This document shows positions 35,498 through 46,693 of a stretch of DNA of 64,000 nt, piece after piece. A program made the translations under genes and the position numbers. Numbering within the stretch: position 1 is the stretch's first letter; the number at the start of each line of letters is the position of its first letter. The notes under the pieces were generated by a model. That model was not told the origin of the DNA, did no database searches, and saw nothing but the letters and a program-made list of their open reading frames with translations. Source of the stretch: Pseudoscleropodium purum (Eukaryota > Streptophyta > Bryopsida > Hypnales > Brachytheciaceae); the NCBI GenBank assembly GCA_963969395.1, contig OZ017804.1, positions 9,176,001 through 9,240,000 of the forward strand. The letters are read 5' to 3'.

Positions 35498-35719
35498 CAC
35501 TACAAGAGAAAGAGATGTTTTAAGTGAGTTTTAAGTATAGTCTTAAACATAAGATTATAAGTAATGACCTTTAAAGAAAATTTCAGCAAAATTTTACTAG
35601 AAACATATGTGTTTTTAGTAAAATTTTGTTGAAAATCTCTATATAAATCATTACTTGTAATCTTATACATAGGATTATACTTAGAAAACTCACTTAAAAC
35701 ACACCTTTCTCTTATAATG
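35498..35719. mobile_element. CACTA-like miniature element, 222 bp, 3-bp TSD
   Basis: The element starts CACTACAAGAGAAAGAG and ends, in reverse complement, CATTATAAGAGAAAGG. The two halves are largely complementary through GTTTTAAGTGAGTTTT, AAGATTATAAGTAATGA and TTTTACTA, so the whole folds as a hairpin. AAT flanks both sides (35495-35497 and 35720-35722). CACTA ends with a 3-bp duplication fit the CACTA (CMC) superfamily. Non-coding. Confidence 0.8.
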
Positions 35720-35722
35720 AAT

Positions 35723-38500
35723 TAGGCAATGACTTTGAGAATTTTTGTGGTAACATTGGCAATGATGATATTTTAAAAGTAGTTAGGAGGGTGCAACAAT
35801 AGGAAAAAGAAAGTGCAATTGGGCTTCATTGCATTTAATATTATGCATTGAAGAATGTATTTTAGGAAAATATGAATTGAACAATTCAAGAGAAGTATAT
35901 TGTAGGAAGATTACACACTTGCATTATATGACCAAAAGGTAACAACAAAGGAAATCATCTAGAGTTCAAATTATAGAAAAATACTCTTGTCTTGGTAAGT
36001 GTGGAACTTGCGAAATAGAAAATACACTTTGATGTGCAAATAAGAAACTCATGGCTATAAAATCGTTGCAAGTAGTGAAAATCTAATGTGATTAGTAGTT
36101 AGAAGAAAGTGTTGGACTTGCAAAACACAAAACACACTTTGACGCTCAAGTGAGAAACTCATGACTATAAAATTGTTGCAAGGAGTGAAAATTCAAAATG
36201 ATTGTTAGTTAGAAGGAATTTGATATAGAACAAAAAAGGTAAAATTTCTAACCTTTTTAAGAAAAAGTGCAAGTACAAGAGAAACAATCGTGATTTAAAC
36301 AACACATTTAACATCAAATGATCACATTTGCAATATATGCACAATACTAGAAAGCAAAAATAGGAAATTAAAATTGCCCAAGTGGATGCATGTACTATAA
36401 CAAAACTTGGTAAAAAACAATTGCACTTAAAATTGAATGTAGTTCTTTTGATCACCCTTTTGCGTAGTCCAAAAACAATTGAAGTTGATTTCTTTTTTAA
36501 TTTTTGATTGAAAATTTTCAAATTTTTGGGCATGTATTAGAGTGCAAACACAAAGACGTGAATCTATAAACCTTGGAACATGGTTATAGTAATGTACTTA
36601 TAACCATTTGAAGTTATTTATAACATACATATCTACAGCATAGTTACACAAAACATGGAAAGAATCTATAACATTAGTATTGTAGATAGAGTTGTGAAGT
36701 CCAATTTTAGTTGATTTTATAAATTTTTGTAAATGTTACCTATTTGGTTGATAGTTGATAAAATAAAAAAGCTAATAGGGTTTGTTTACACTTTGTTTGA
36801 GTTAGTGGTTGAATCAACCAAATTGGATTAGTTAGTGAGTAGTTATAGCAAATTGATGAGTTGCCTATTTAGATTTCTTTTGTGAGATCCAATTTGGTGG
36901 CGATTGGTGATTGTCCCTCCCATGGCCTATTTGGTCTAGATTTTCAATTTGGAGTTCACCCACTGCAAGAAAGCAAGTGTGCGTCTAGCTAGTGTTGGTT
37001 TTGTTGAGTTGTCCTTGTAGTATAGATAGGATACAATGTGTGGATAGTGCTATTTGGATGATTAGTTGTTTGGTCAATGGAACAAAGTAATGAAGTATTG
37101 TGAAATTCAAACTAGATTGTGCAAAGTGTTGAATTTGTAATCTCATGTGGATTATAATAAATTGAATGATTGCCTAATTTAGAGATTTGTCATGTGTCTA
37201 ATTGTGTGTAGTATGTGTATGCGCGTTTATACAAGTTTTAAATTGGAAATAATTAAGTTGTTGTCTTGCATTGGATCTTTGTGTTTTGAATGTGTATTCT
37301 AGTTGTGTCTTATAAGCAGACAAGCCTAATTAGGAATATTTGTTATCTGTGTGTGAATGAATTGGGTATACCTATTGGGAAACATGGTTAGTCATGTCAA
37401 ATGCTTGGTTCTAATTGGTAGTTGAAGTCTGTGGAATTTGAAGAATCAATTATCCTTGTGTTAGTTTTGATTGTCATTGAGAACATGTTCCAAATTGAGA
37501 AATAGGAAAATTAATGTAGTCAAGTTAGATGTTTGATTTGTGAATGTATTTTAAATTTATTAGTTTTAAATTAAAGAAATATAAGTTGGATTTGTAGTGT
37601 CATTGTAATATTGTTTTTGGCCATGGAGTTCCAAGTTGGATTGTTGAATTTAGGTTGAGATATTTGGATTTTAGAAATTCAACCTATTAGCATAAATTTC
37701 CTATTTGACCATCTCCCTTGAAACAAACTTATTATACTAAAGGAATAATTTCCAAATTGATCAATATTCTTCTTCTATAGGTACCTATAATATAATCACC
37801 TATTACTATAGAAGGTGTCTATAATATAGACTCCTAAGTTCACAGTCTCGTAGATTCTATACTCACATGCTAGCACTCCCTTGTAATAGACCGTTGAAAA
37901 GATCTTTTTAGATTGTAATTAAAGAAAAAAAATGATTGCGGTTGTAGTAGACATGTACATGACTATGGATAAAAGAATTGTAGTCAATTTCGATTGTGGT
38001 TCTTTTTTACCAACTTTGGGTATAGTGATGGACTTCAAATTGAATGATGGTGCTTCTAAAGTAGTGAAGCATCCATCTTTTAGTTTTGAAATTCTACACA
38101 TATTAACATAATGCTTTTTGGAAAAATTCAAGGAACAACAACTACCATATTGATATTTTTAATTTTATTCATTTATAATAAATGACAATTTCAGCATTCT
38201 TTTAGGTATTCATTAAAAATTTATGGATGTTTCTTCCTAAATTCATCCAAAGGTGGCAACTAATACAATATTTCTCTAAATTTTCCCTAATCTTGTTTTG
38301 CGCTCAATTCACTTCTAATTGTGTTTTGTGAGAGATTTATTTCTTGTGGCATGTTCCTAGTATAGAGGGCCCCCATGATAAAAATCATGGACCTTTCACA
38401 TAATAACGGGTAGTAAGTTACTAAAATGCAATTAGTCAAACTTCAATAAAAAGAGACTTTGGGAGAGACTGAAGAGAAATTAGGGGTTTCATTAGTAGTT
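35723..38500. other. AT-rich spacer, nothing recognised
   Basis: No coherent protein or RNA gene. 36000-36200 contains a short direct duplication (GAGAAACTCATGACTATAAAATTGTTGCAAG-like words at about 36045 and 36150). Confidence 0.5.
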
Positions 38501-39507
38501 CTACTCCTCTATGAGAACTACATCAAGGTGGTATTGAACAACATGCTTACAAAAAATCAAGAAAGCATTTCTATTTTCTCCATTTACAAATTTTTTTCTC
38601 TACATGAACTCACTCATGTAGGTTACTAGAAGGTGTTTGGGTGTACTAGTTTTCAAGGATTTCTTGACATGCATCGAAGTTCTTTCTATAGAATTTGTGT
38701 GAGCTCCACTCCTCGGATCTTTGAAAAATTGTGAGTGATTCACTATAAGATGCTCATAATCTAGTTGATTCAATCAAACAGTATCATATGCCCTCCAACA
38801 ATTGCTTATGATTGTTGTGTCTCTCTCAATAGGATTCTACAATAGGTTTATTAGGACTCCCTTGGTTCTATCAAGAACTATAACAAATAACATCGATGCT
38901 ACATTTCCTCTCTCAATCCCTCCAAACTCACATTGTCCATCTCTTCTTGTTCCTCTATTATACTTCTTCTTTCTAAACTTGCTCTCATCAATCTCCACTA
39001 TCTTGCCCACTCCGCCAACCTTTCTCACTTCTTATTGTTGTAGAGCTTTGTTGCAAATATTCTTTTAGAGATTATACCAATCCACCAAGGTATTCTTTTT
39101 TGTACAAGAATCTATTGTTGTAGATGATTGAGAGAAGCCCCTGCTCTAACTATACATGATAGTGAGAATTTGATTGAAAGAGAAATAAAAAGAAGAAGAA
39201 AAAGTGGCCTTTTTTAGAAAAAAATAGCTCTACATTCCTTGTTTGTGCATCTCCACTTATATCTATCACTCTTCCTTGCCTCTAATTTCCCTCTCGTCAT
39301 CCTCCTCTTATAGTTTTTCTTAGTTAAAATCAAGCATGTTTCTTTCAAAAATTGCAATGCACTTTCTAGGGTGGTAGTAGTTGCTGAGAAATTAGCCCAA
39401 GTAAGATTCATGTAGGCCTTCAATCCCTTCATTGAACCTATTTGTAGAGCTACAACAAAGAAATAGATCCATTTTGTAAGTCGAAATTTGCCAAGAAAAC
39501 TCCACAT
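38501..39507 (-). pseudogene. Merlin-type (IS1595/ISXO2-like) transposase, decayed
   Basis: On the minus strand, an N-terminal piece (39507-39214) has FLKETCLILTKKN and a zinc-ribbon-like YKWRCTNKECRAIF. A frame change near 39210 and several stops follow, then a middle piece with STTIDSCTKKNTLVDWYNL. The catalytic domain begins with VGKIVEIDESKFRKKKYNRG and FGGIERG, as in ISXO2-like transposases. The triad can be placed in one frame. The first Asp is at 38987-38989. The second position is Asn (AAT, 38801-38803, in IISNCW) where Asp is expected. The Glu is at 38684-38686 within GAHTNSIERT. Stops and the Asp-to-Asn change make it inactive. Merlin elements are best known from animals and are seldom reported in plants. 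Terminal repeats were not found. Confidence 0.8.
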
Positions 39508-39985
39508 GAAGTTTGCTATAGTTTTTTTGGCAGTTTATTGGAAGTCTATAGTAGTTTGAACTTGAAAAATTGTGGGTGGGGCAAGGAATTATAGGTCTTT
39601 ATTACGGGGCCTCCTATATTAAGATTGTGCCTTTTCTGTGCCAATCTTTGTATTAATGAGTTCAAATGGCAAAGCAAATTAATTTAAATTGTTTATTTTA
39701 TATTATCAACAAAGAAGAAATGGAGAAGTGTTTGGAGAGAGATTTTACAACATTCAATAGCAAATTGGAGATGGAGCATGCATTGCAAAAAGAAGTCATG
39801 GAACGGCCATTTGAAGACCTAAGAAGCAAATAGAGGTTGTGTTGTTGACTCCAAAAGTGGAACTAGAAGAACAACCTTTGAAGAAGACAAAGGACCCACA
39901 CTAACTAGTTTTTGCCAATATTATGAAAGTCAATGTATGATGTTGTAAGACAATATAAACATTTTTCATTTGCTTTGAATTACTC

Positions 39986-41021
39986 GTGCTTAAGTACAAG
40001 TTACTAAGACAAACTTACAGCATTTATGACCAACTTTCTAGAGGTTCTCCATTTGGGTGGTTTACAAATGAAGATGTGCTAAGAGAAGGGTATAAGACTA
40101 CAAGTAGCATATTACAAATGAGTCTTCTTTGGTCTTTTATCGGTAGCACACAACACACTTACATCTTCTCACAATTTTTTGAATTAAAGAAATAAATTAC
40201 CAACATGCTTGAAGGTCACCACAATGTACAACAACCCTTATATATAGTAATGGTGTGGCAATTGATTTCAATGCTAATTTGCAAAAGTGTTCTAAGTTCA
40301 CGTACAAACAAAAGTGCTATGAGATTTAGGGTTTCACTCCACTAGACTTGCAACTTTGTTTACAACAAGTGCAACTCAAAGATTACTATATGATTGGGAA
40401 CTACAAGGACTTTGAATGGCACAAAGATCAAACATTTCTCATTGAAGCATACTACATACCAATCAAGATGAACACTAATATGGACCAAACCAACATACAT
40501 CTTGTTCCAACAAGAGGAGCTTGAACTTGGGCAAAAAAAGGATTTAAGCATGTTTTTTGTCCAAAGAATGGAAGACAAATGCCAAATGATAATTTTTGTC
40601 TCTTCCTCAACATTGAATATAATTTTAACTTTCCAAATCATCTTCACAAGCTTGATATAGAAGTTGTCCTCCTCAAATTGTTAGATGAATGCAATGTGAG
40701 GCAATGGGGGTACTAGCAACTGATTTATTTTAAGAATCACTAGTTAAATATAGAGACTTGACTATAATTTGTAAATACCATCCTCCAACCATATAGATAA
40801 CAAGTTGTACAAAGATTGGGCTTAGAGAAGGAAGTGAAGTTCATTTGGTTACTAGATTGTTGGAGTATTTACAAATTAAAAGACTTCGTTGCATGGATTA
40901 AAGAGAAACCTCTTGAGATCCTTTTGATCTTTGTTTTAGAAAATTGCAACCAATCTGTAGATGTCATTCTTCAAAGACCATTGAAACATGGATTTCACCA
41001 AAAATTTGATGAATACACTAT
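39986..41021 (+). pseudogene. pogo/DDE_1-type transposase, 5' part, split by an insertion
   Basis: Decayed forward-strand protein. PFGWFTNEDVLREGYK and QHTYIFSQFFELKKxITNML (40040-40215) look like its DNA-binding region. The catalytic core follows: MDQTNIHLVP with the first Asp at 40483, RLGLEKEVKFIWLLDCWSIY with the second Asp at 40855, and SVDVILQRPLKHGF with the third Asp at 40960. The last two lie 35 codons apart in one frame. This fits the DDE_1 superfamily (pogo/jerky-like), which cuts and pastes DNA. Several stops and frame changes occur between blocks. The frame stops making sense at FDEYTI (41003-41021) and resumes with the same words at 44181, so it was interrupted by later DNA. Confidence 0.75.
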
Positions 41022-41644
41022 CCTTTGAAAAGATGGCTCCCCCTTATGTGCCAAGTCCTTGCTACGCTACCTCATCCAAAAAAATAGGAACCATAGATCC
41101 TAGTTTTCAAAAAATGCCACCCTCGACCCTATCGTTGATCGACTTAGGGTTTCTTAGGATTGCTGGTCTCCGTCTTAGTTGTTCAACCTCTTTGTTTGCA
41201 GCGCCTATGGGGAACTTTTGTTTGACAACTTTCACCATGTTTGTCTCTTGCTATGATGCCTGCAAGGATTGGTGTTGAGATTTTGCGGCACTTGTGGGGA
41301 GTCTCTGTCCATTTTCATCATGCTAGTCTGTTGTTGCAACGCCTACAAGGAGCTGGTCGAAGGGAGCCTACGGGGAGCTATGTAATGTTGTCGGAGGTTT
41401 TTTCTTGTCACTATGTCAATTTGTGTTCTTTGTTGTTGCTCCTCGTCTACACAATTTGTGGAACTTTAGGTCTTATTGTTGTTGCTCCTTGTGAAATTTG
41501 TGTTATAAAATCGGGTTGTCTAAAATAAGGTCTTCTTAATGCTAGTTATTTGCAAGTTTTCTTATCCGTTCCGGTAGGTTGGAAGTTTATGCTATTTACA
41601 TAGGTCTTAGCACTTGGCTATAGGTTAGCTTTGCAGTGCATTAC

Positions 41645-41946
41645 AAGATTTTTGGAGCCTTTGGATGCCTGTGAGTTATTACAGCATGCAAATGCAGGAA
41701 ACAAGTTCGGCGCAGTGGTTTGACGTGGCTGAGACCTTGCCACATCATTGACAAAAAAAAACACTTTTTTTTTAAAATTTTTTTAAATTTTTTTTTTTTT
41801 TTTTTGCATTTGGAGACTAAGTATTTATTTATTTATTAATTTTATGAAATTTTTTTTTGACAACGGGCTGTTCCCCTCACTGCAAGGAATAGCTGTGGGA
41901 GAACATGCCCAAAATAGGCTTTTGGACCCCCCCAAACTCTTCTAAT
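41645..41946. mobile_element. Miniature inverted-repeat element family M1, copy 2
   Basis: Same ordered blocks as the copy at 17231: TTTGGAGCCTTTGGATGCCTG, GTTATTACAGC, GACCTTGCCACATCATTGAC, TTCCCCTCACTG and CCAAACTCTTCTAATGG. An interior poly-T region makes it longer. It lies inside the 41022-44180 insertion. Confidence 0.75.
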
Positions 41947-42214
41947 GGTCCAATATAGCTTTATAGTGGGCTTCTTAATTTGTGTTTTAGATTAGGTTAG
42001 TGACAAATGATCCATGCTCACTCTCCATTTTGGCAGATGTTGAGAATGTAGCATACATTTCATTTCTAGCGCAGCTTCAACAAAGTGCACACTTGAAGGA
42101 AGATCAACATCTTCTATTTTTGTAACACCTCCTTTATGCTTTTCTCTATGAAATGTTGATGCTTATTTCTATGAAATCTCTCTTGATGAGGTGTTCATAA
42201 TGTGTGTAATCTCA

Positions 42215-42485
42215 GTCATTAGAAGATTTTGGGGGCCTCCGGATGCGTACGAGTTATCATAGCCTGTGAATGCAGGAAACATGTTCGGTGCAGCGGTCTG
42301 ACGTGGTTGAGACCCTGCCACGTCATTGACCAATTTAAAATTTTTTTTTTCATTTGGAGACTAATTTATTTATTTATTTATGAATTTTTTTTTCTGATAG
42401 CGGGCCATTCCCCTCACTGTGGGGAACAACTATGGGGGAACAGGCCCGAAACAGGCTTCTGGACCCTCCAAAACTCTTTTAATGG
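42215..42485. mobile_element. Miniature inverted-repeat element family M1, copy 3
   Basis: Begins CATTAGAAGATTTTGGGGGCC and ends, in reverse complement, CATTAAAAGAGTTTTGGAGG. The interior has GACCCTGCCACGTCATTGACC, GGCCATTCCCCTCACTGTGG and GGCTTCTGGA. It ends 60 bp upstream of the Rep-like pseudogene's first ATG. Confidence 0.8.
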
Positions 42486-42545
42486 ATGGAGTTGCCTCTA
42501 TTGCAGATTATTAAAGCAACAACCTGTCAAGAGGCACATTCAACA

Positions 42546-43904
42546 ATGGTAGCTACCCAAGGAGTAGATGGTGCAGGAGTTTCGACTTCTGTTCCCAAAA
42601 CTACTAAGAAGCAAAAGGCCATGAGGAAAATTGTTTGCAAAAACACACAAAAACACTCTTAGAAACCTCTTGTTGCACCATCTACTCATGTGAGTGTTCT
42701 AGAAGTTTAAGTGCCAATCTTGGGGGACCCTATAATATCCCAAGTAAGAGAGGCTTCTTAGTAGCCTCTAGTTATTGAAAACCTTGCGAAAAAATGTGTA
42801 AAGAAGAAACCTTTGTTTCCACCAAAGCTACTTGATCTCAATATTACCATTTCAATTGGCAATACTAACATTCCTCACATATTTATAGAAAATGGAATAG
42901 TTCCTTGAAACCAATTGCATCAGTGGATTGTGCTCCATTGAGAGAGGAGGAGCTCATTCTCAACTACATCTTCAAATGGTTTGCCAAATTATGGCATCAT
43001 CTACTGCTGCTATTAGCAAACAAATTAAAATTCACTTGGGATGGGATAAAGCTAGCAATGCTCCAATAGGGCATCACATTTTGACTAAAACCCTTCAAAA
43101 TATAGGGTTGCATACGTTCACTGGCATACTTGGTTACTACATCAAGGATAGAGGCGAAGATCATTTTGATTGCGTTCATCGGAATGTGACCCCTTAGCAA
43201 ATGGAAGAAGGTGTTGAAGAGTATGTTAAAACATGGTATTCCTTTTACTAAGAACCGCATCATTTTGACTCACAAGAACCTTATTAAGAGGGCTTCTACT
43301 TTCTACAAGTATAAATTGAAAAAACAATTTGGTACTACGCTTGCTGGCACATTGTTGCCCATATTACAATTTGGTCAGTACATTCTTTTTTCTTCATGGA
43401 TTTTACCTATTCGGCAAGGTGGTATGGAATATACCAAGGCCTCGTCGTTGTGGAAGTGTATGATACAGCCCCTCGCTATCATCATAGATGATGTGACATA
43501 AATTTTCTTTGAACATATGAATCCTGGATCACGTCTTACTGACTTGGGCTATCAATGGCTAGCAACAACCTTAGACGAGGCTAAAACATGAGCTCCATCT
43601 GATTATGTTGTTCCAGGTACTTCTCTATGATCTCTTTTTATTTTGTATGACTTTTTTTTTTCCCAACCTCTACCTTCCAACATATACCATCTTTTCTAAT
43701 TTGTTTGGTTTTTTCTTCACAAATACTATTCTTGGTGAATGACGTGTTCACAATGTTGTCGTCATTGAGGATAGTCAAGATGTAGTGGCACCTACAACGC
43801 AAGAAGATGGCAACATTGCTCAAGTTGATGTTGGGACAAGTGACATCATGTTCATTCTTGTTGTATATGAAGACCATGACACTACTAATGTTTTGCTTGT
43901 TTAG
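42546..43904 (+). pseudogene. HUH-endonuclease (Rep-like) gene remnant, possibly Replitron-like
   Basis: A degenerate protein can be followed from ATG 42546. A lysine-rich N-terminus has several stops, then ITISIGNTNIPHIF. After a frame change near 42898 it reads CSIERGGAHSQLHLQMVCQI, with a His-x-Gln motif (LHLQ, His codon 42967) at the place of Rep motif II. Next come IHLGWDKASNAPIGHHILTK and GYYIKDRGEDHFD, a YxxKD motif III with Tyr codon 43135 and Lys codon 43144. A second frame change near 43210 leads to PFTKNRIILTHKNLIKRAST, then further stops. A donor-like CCAG/GTACTT near 43613 may start an intron. A coherent tail (VVVIEDSQDVVAPTTQEDG) ends at TAG 43902. HUH Rep proteins nick DNA for rolling-circle replication. 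No helicase domain was seen. The assignment rests on motif spacing only. Geminivirus-derived DNA is an alternative but fits less well. Confidence 0.5.
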
Positions 43905-44180
43905 TTACTAGAACTTGAGACTTATTTCAAACCTCTATTATCTTTTTGTACACCTTTGACTTTGCCAGTGCTATAGTTTTCTTCTTTCTTGGTATTTGCA
44001 GTTTACCGAATGCTAATATAGCACAAGTTTTATATTCCCTATGAGTTTTAATTTTTGTATGAGTGTGCAATTTACCAGATGCTAATATAGCACTAGTTTC
44101 ATATTCCCTATGAATTTTAATTTATATTTTTGTGGGTGGTATTCATTTTTTGTATTAAGCTTGTATCACTATCCACCTAC

Positions 44181-44560
44181 AATTTGATGAGTACACTATA
44201 GAAAGCATTGATAAGTAATTTGACAAAAAGAAGTCAAATGATGTTAAACTTGACTTCAAAATGTCAACATTGGAGCCTTTGCTTTGTGCCTGGCTTCTCA
44301 AAGCATGGAAAAATGTCAATCAACTTGCCATGATATTATATAGATGGTTACAATGTAGTCTTTAGCAAGTATTCAACAAGACATTTCAAACGAATGACAT
44401 AGGGAGCATATCAAGAATCCACTCTTTAAAGAAACACCATTCAAAATAGAAGTAGACTAAAACAACAATCAAGATGAACAAAATTCAAAAGATTGCATGG
44501 AGTCTATAATAGAAGAATCTTTGTCAAGAGTTGCAAAGATTATAATAGTGGACAAAAAAA
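44181..44560 (+). pseudogene. pogo/DDE_1-type transposase, 3' part
   Basis: Resumes the protein of 39986-41021 with FDEYTIESIDK and continues VKLDFKMSTLEPLLCAWLLK, AWKNVNQLAMILYRWLQCSL and FNKTFQTND. This is the C-terminal region expected after the DDE core. It ends in an acidic tail, MESIIEESLSRV (about 44497-44532). Stops occur at about 44214, 44365 and 44450. Together with the left part it defines the host gene of the 3.16-kb insertion. Confidence 0.7.
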
Positions 44561-44751
44561 CAAGCATTTTAATCCTAAGAGATCAGACTAGAAAAAGATA
44601 CATTCTTTCTTATTACAAACAATCCACATTGAACATGAGATTTTTTTTACTACTTCTAATTCAAAACACACATGCAATACTACAAAAATATTTAAACAAA
44701 ACTAAATCAAAATTATGCTAACTAATCAACCAAATTGTGAAGTAGGGTCTA

Positions 44752-45010
44752 GTGTAGTACAAGTTTAGTACAAATCAACTACATTTTTGTGACTTCTCCG
44801 ATTGTTCCTTCTCTTCCCGATTTGCACCTCTTTAGCTTGTTGCTCCAGTCTTTGTTGTTGTTTCCTTATCATTTAGCCTTCTATCGAAGCTTTTGCATCA
44901 TCCCAATAGTCTACGCTTCTTTGTAGTCAAACAACCCAATTTTGTTATTCATCCAATTCCGTGATTTGCAAATTTGCTTCATTACGATTATGAGACATTA
45001 AATCCTCCAT
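44752..45010 (-). pseudogene. Coiled-coil protein remnant, unrecognised
   Basis: The minus strand reads SHNRNEANLQITELDE, a stop, then SVDYWDDAKASIEG, a stop, then MIRKQQQRLEQQAKEVQIGK to a TAA at about 44752. The composition (Q, E, K, R, L heptads) is coil-like and clearly protein-derived. The three stops break it. It follows the duplicated 5' region at 44994-45355, so it is probably the gene that region once led. I cannot name the family. Confidence 0.35.
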
Positions 45011-45355
45011 TCGAAGGTGGGCCCAACCCGAACTGGCTTGTTAGAGTCCTAGTTTGGGCAATGGGATTTGGCCAAGTACAAGGGGAGCAAGGAACGGGAG
45101 GTGAGCATAGACACAAGACAATAATCCCGTAGGACAATGATTCTACAGGATAACAATTCAAGAAAATTTGAGGATGACAACCAGCATTCATGTCTTGTGC
45201 ATTGCGACGGTTTAGGGTTTCAAGGTCTTCTTTTAACTATGAACTTCTTTACGTATCCCACATTGTTTGTTTTACCTCCTACCACCTTGTGTGTATATAA
45301 TGAGTTGTCATTTCAATTCATAACACAAATCATGTATGAATGGTTTTTGAAGCAA
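44994..45355 (-). repeat. Left arm of a divergent inverted duplication
   Basis: The reverse complement matches 47140-47478. Shared words are AAACCCTAAACCG, CCATTGCCCAAAC, CTAACAAGCCAG and the CCACC-TC-GAATGGA-GATTTAA block. Both arms read outward from an AAACCCTAAACC-type leader into a short shared protein start (PIAQTRTLTSQFGLGPP versus PIAQTNTLTSQIRLDPP). They look like two head-to-head copies of a mobile element's promoter and 5' coding end. Confidence 0.75.
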
Positions 45356-46693
45356 AGTGAAAGAAATGTGGTGGTAGTCATTGCCTCTTTTCAGTGGATA
45401 TTGACAAAGTGTCAATTTTTAAGAAAAATACACATGATTTTCAAAAGGGTACACATGGCCTTATCCCATTTGTTGTTAAGCTTTTGAAAAAAAGTTTGCA
45501 TTCTAAAAAACTACAAGCATTCTAATGCAGAGAAACTTGAATTAGACTATTATATATCAACATAATTACAATATTGCAACTCCTCAAGTCTGCACTAAGG
45601 TGAGAGTAATTTTTTCAATAGCAAGTTCATTTCAAAGAAAGAGATTGATTTACAACCTCAAGTCTACAAATTTCCTAGATAGATTCTTCATGGCTTTAAC
45701 CGTGACAAAATCCTAGATAAGAAAAATGCGATAAAAAGACTCCTAAATGGTCCAATTCACAAACCTAGATTCCGAAATGTAGGATTTGTAATTAGAAATT
45801 CTATAACTTGCATTTGGAATTTTTTCGTTTACGCAATTTGATCTAAACTCCAACACATACCACACACCACACAGATTATGAGAATGACAGACTTCCAAGA
45901 TAGATCAAACAAGCTCGCAAAGTTTCAACTAGATAACATGAGAAATCCTAAACCTTGAATTTGAAGCACTTGTATTGAATGTCTTGCAATAAAAGTGGAA
46001 AGAGAAATTCACCCAAATTTCCCCATGAAGTTTCAACCACTCACCAAAGCAATAACTACATACCAAAAACAAGGTAATTTACCACCGCAATGAAGCAATT
46101 CATACATTGCTTCAAACCTATGTATTTACCTCCAATTCTCAATCTCCGTCACATTCTCACAATCTAAACTCCGTTAGAAAGTAGATAACTTCACCTCTTC
46201 CATTGCATGTGAATCAGAAAGAAGACAAGCGTTAGAATTCTATTTGAGAAATGAAAACAAGACAACTCTCAAGCAAAGAAGTGAACTATCAAGCAAACAA
46301 GTAAATTCTTGAAAAGCTTATTAAAACCTCATAAATTCAAACCATAACCTCCTAACATGAGCATGTCACTAACACCAAATCCGAGCTCTACAATATTTGG
46401 AGTTGTGAGAAAATTGAGAGAGTACCAAACTCAAGAGTTGCAACAAAATTAAGAGAGCACCAAACTCAAGAGCGGCAGAGCGCCGAACCCTAGCTAGTTG
46501 AGATTAAATAGATGGCAATTTTGATATCGAATGGCACAAGATTTTTTTTTGCCTTTTTCAAATCCATGGCACTGAGGGGGGTATTTTTTTGTTGAATTCA
46601 TTGGACGGCCCAGGTTTTTTGGCAGCTAGGGGGGAGGGACCAACTCTGAGGCACATACAAGACTGCCTTTTTTCAATGGATAATAAAACAATT
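45356..46693. other. Spacer between inverted arms, no gene recognised
   Basis: AT-rich, with one less AT-rich patch near 46460-46500 (GCGGCAGAGCGCCGAACCC) that may be a leader sequence. No coherent protein seen. Confidence 0.4.

Larger units (their letters stand above)
41022..44180. mobile_element. 3.16-kb insertion flanked by 19-bp duplications, carrying a Rep-like gene
   Basis: The 19 bp AATTTGATGAATACACTAT (41003-41021) recur with one mismatch at 44181-44199. The pogo-like protein reads up to FDEYTI on the left and onward from FDEYTI on the right. The interval is therefore an insertion with a long target duplication. It contains about 500 bp without a recognised gene, two M1 miniature elements and the HUH-type Rep pseudogene. 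It starts CCTTTGAAAAGATGG and ends CACTATCCACCTAC, with no poly-A tail and no inverted termini. The long duplication is unlike hAT, Merlin or CACTA elements. Whether the Rep gene drove the insertion is unproved. Confidence 0.7.
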
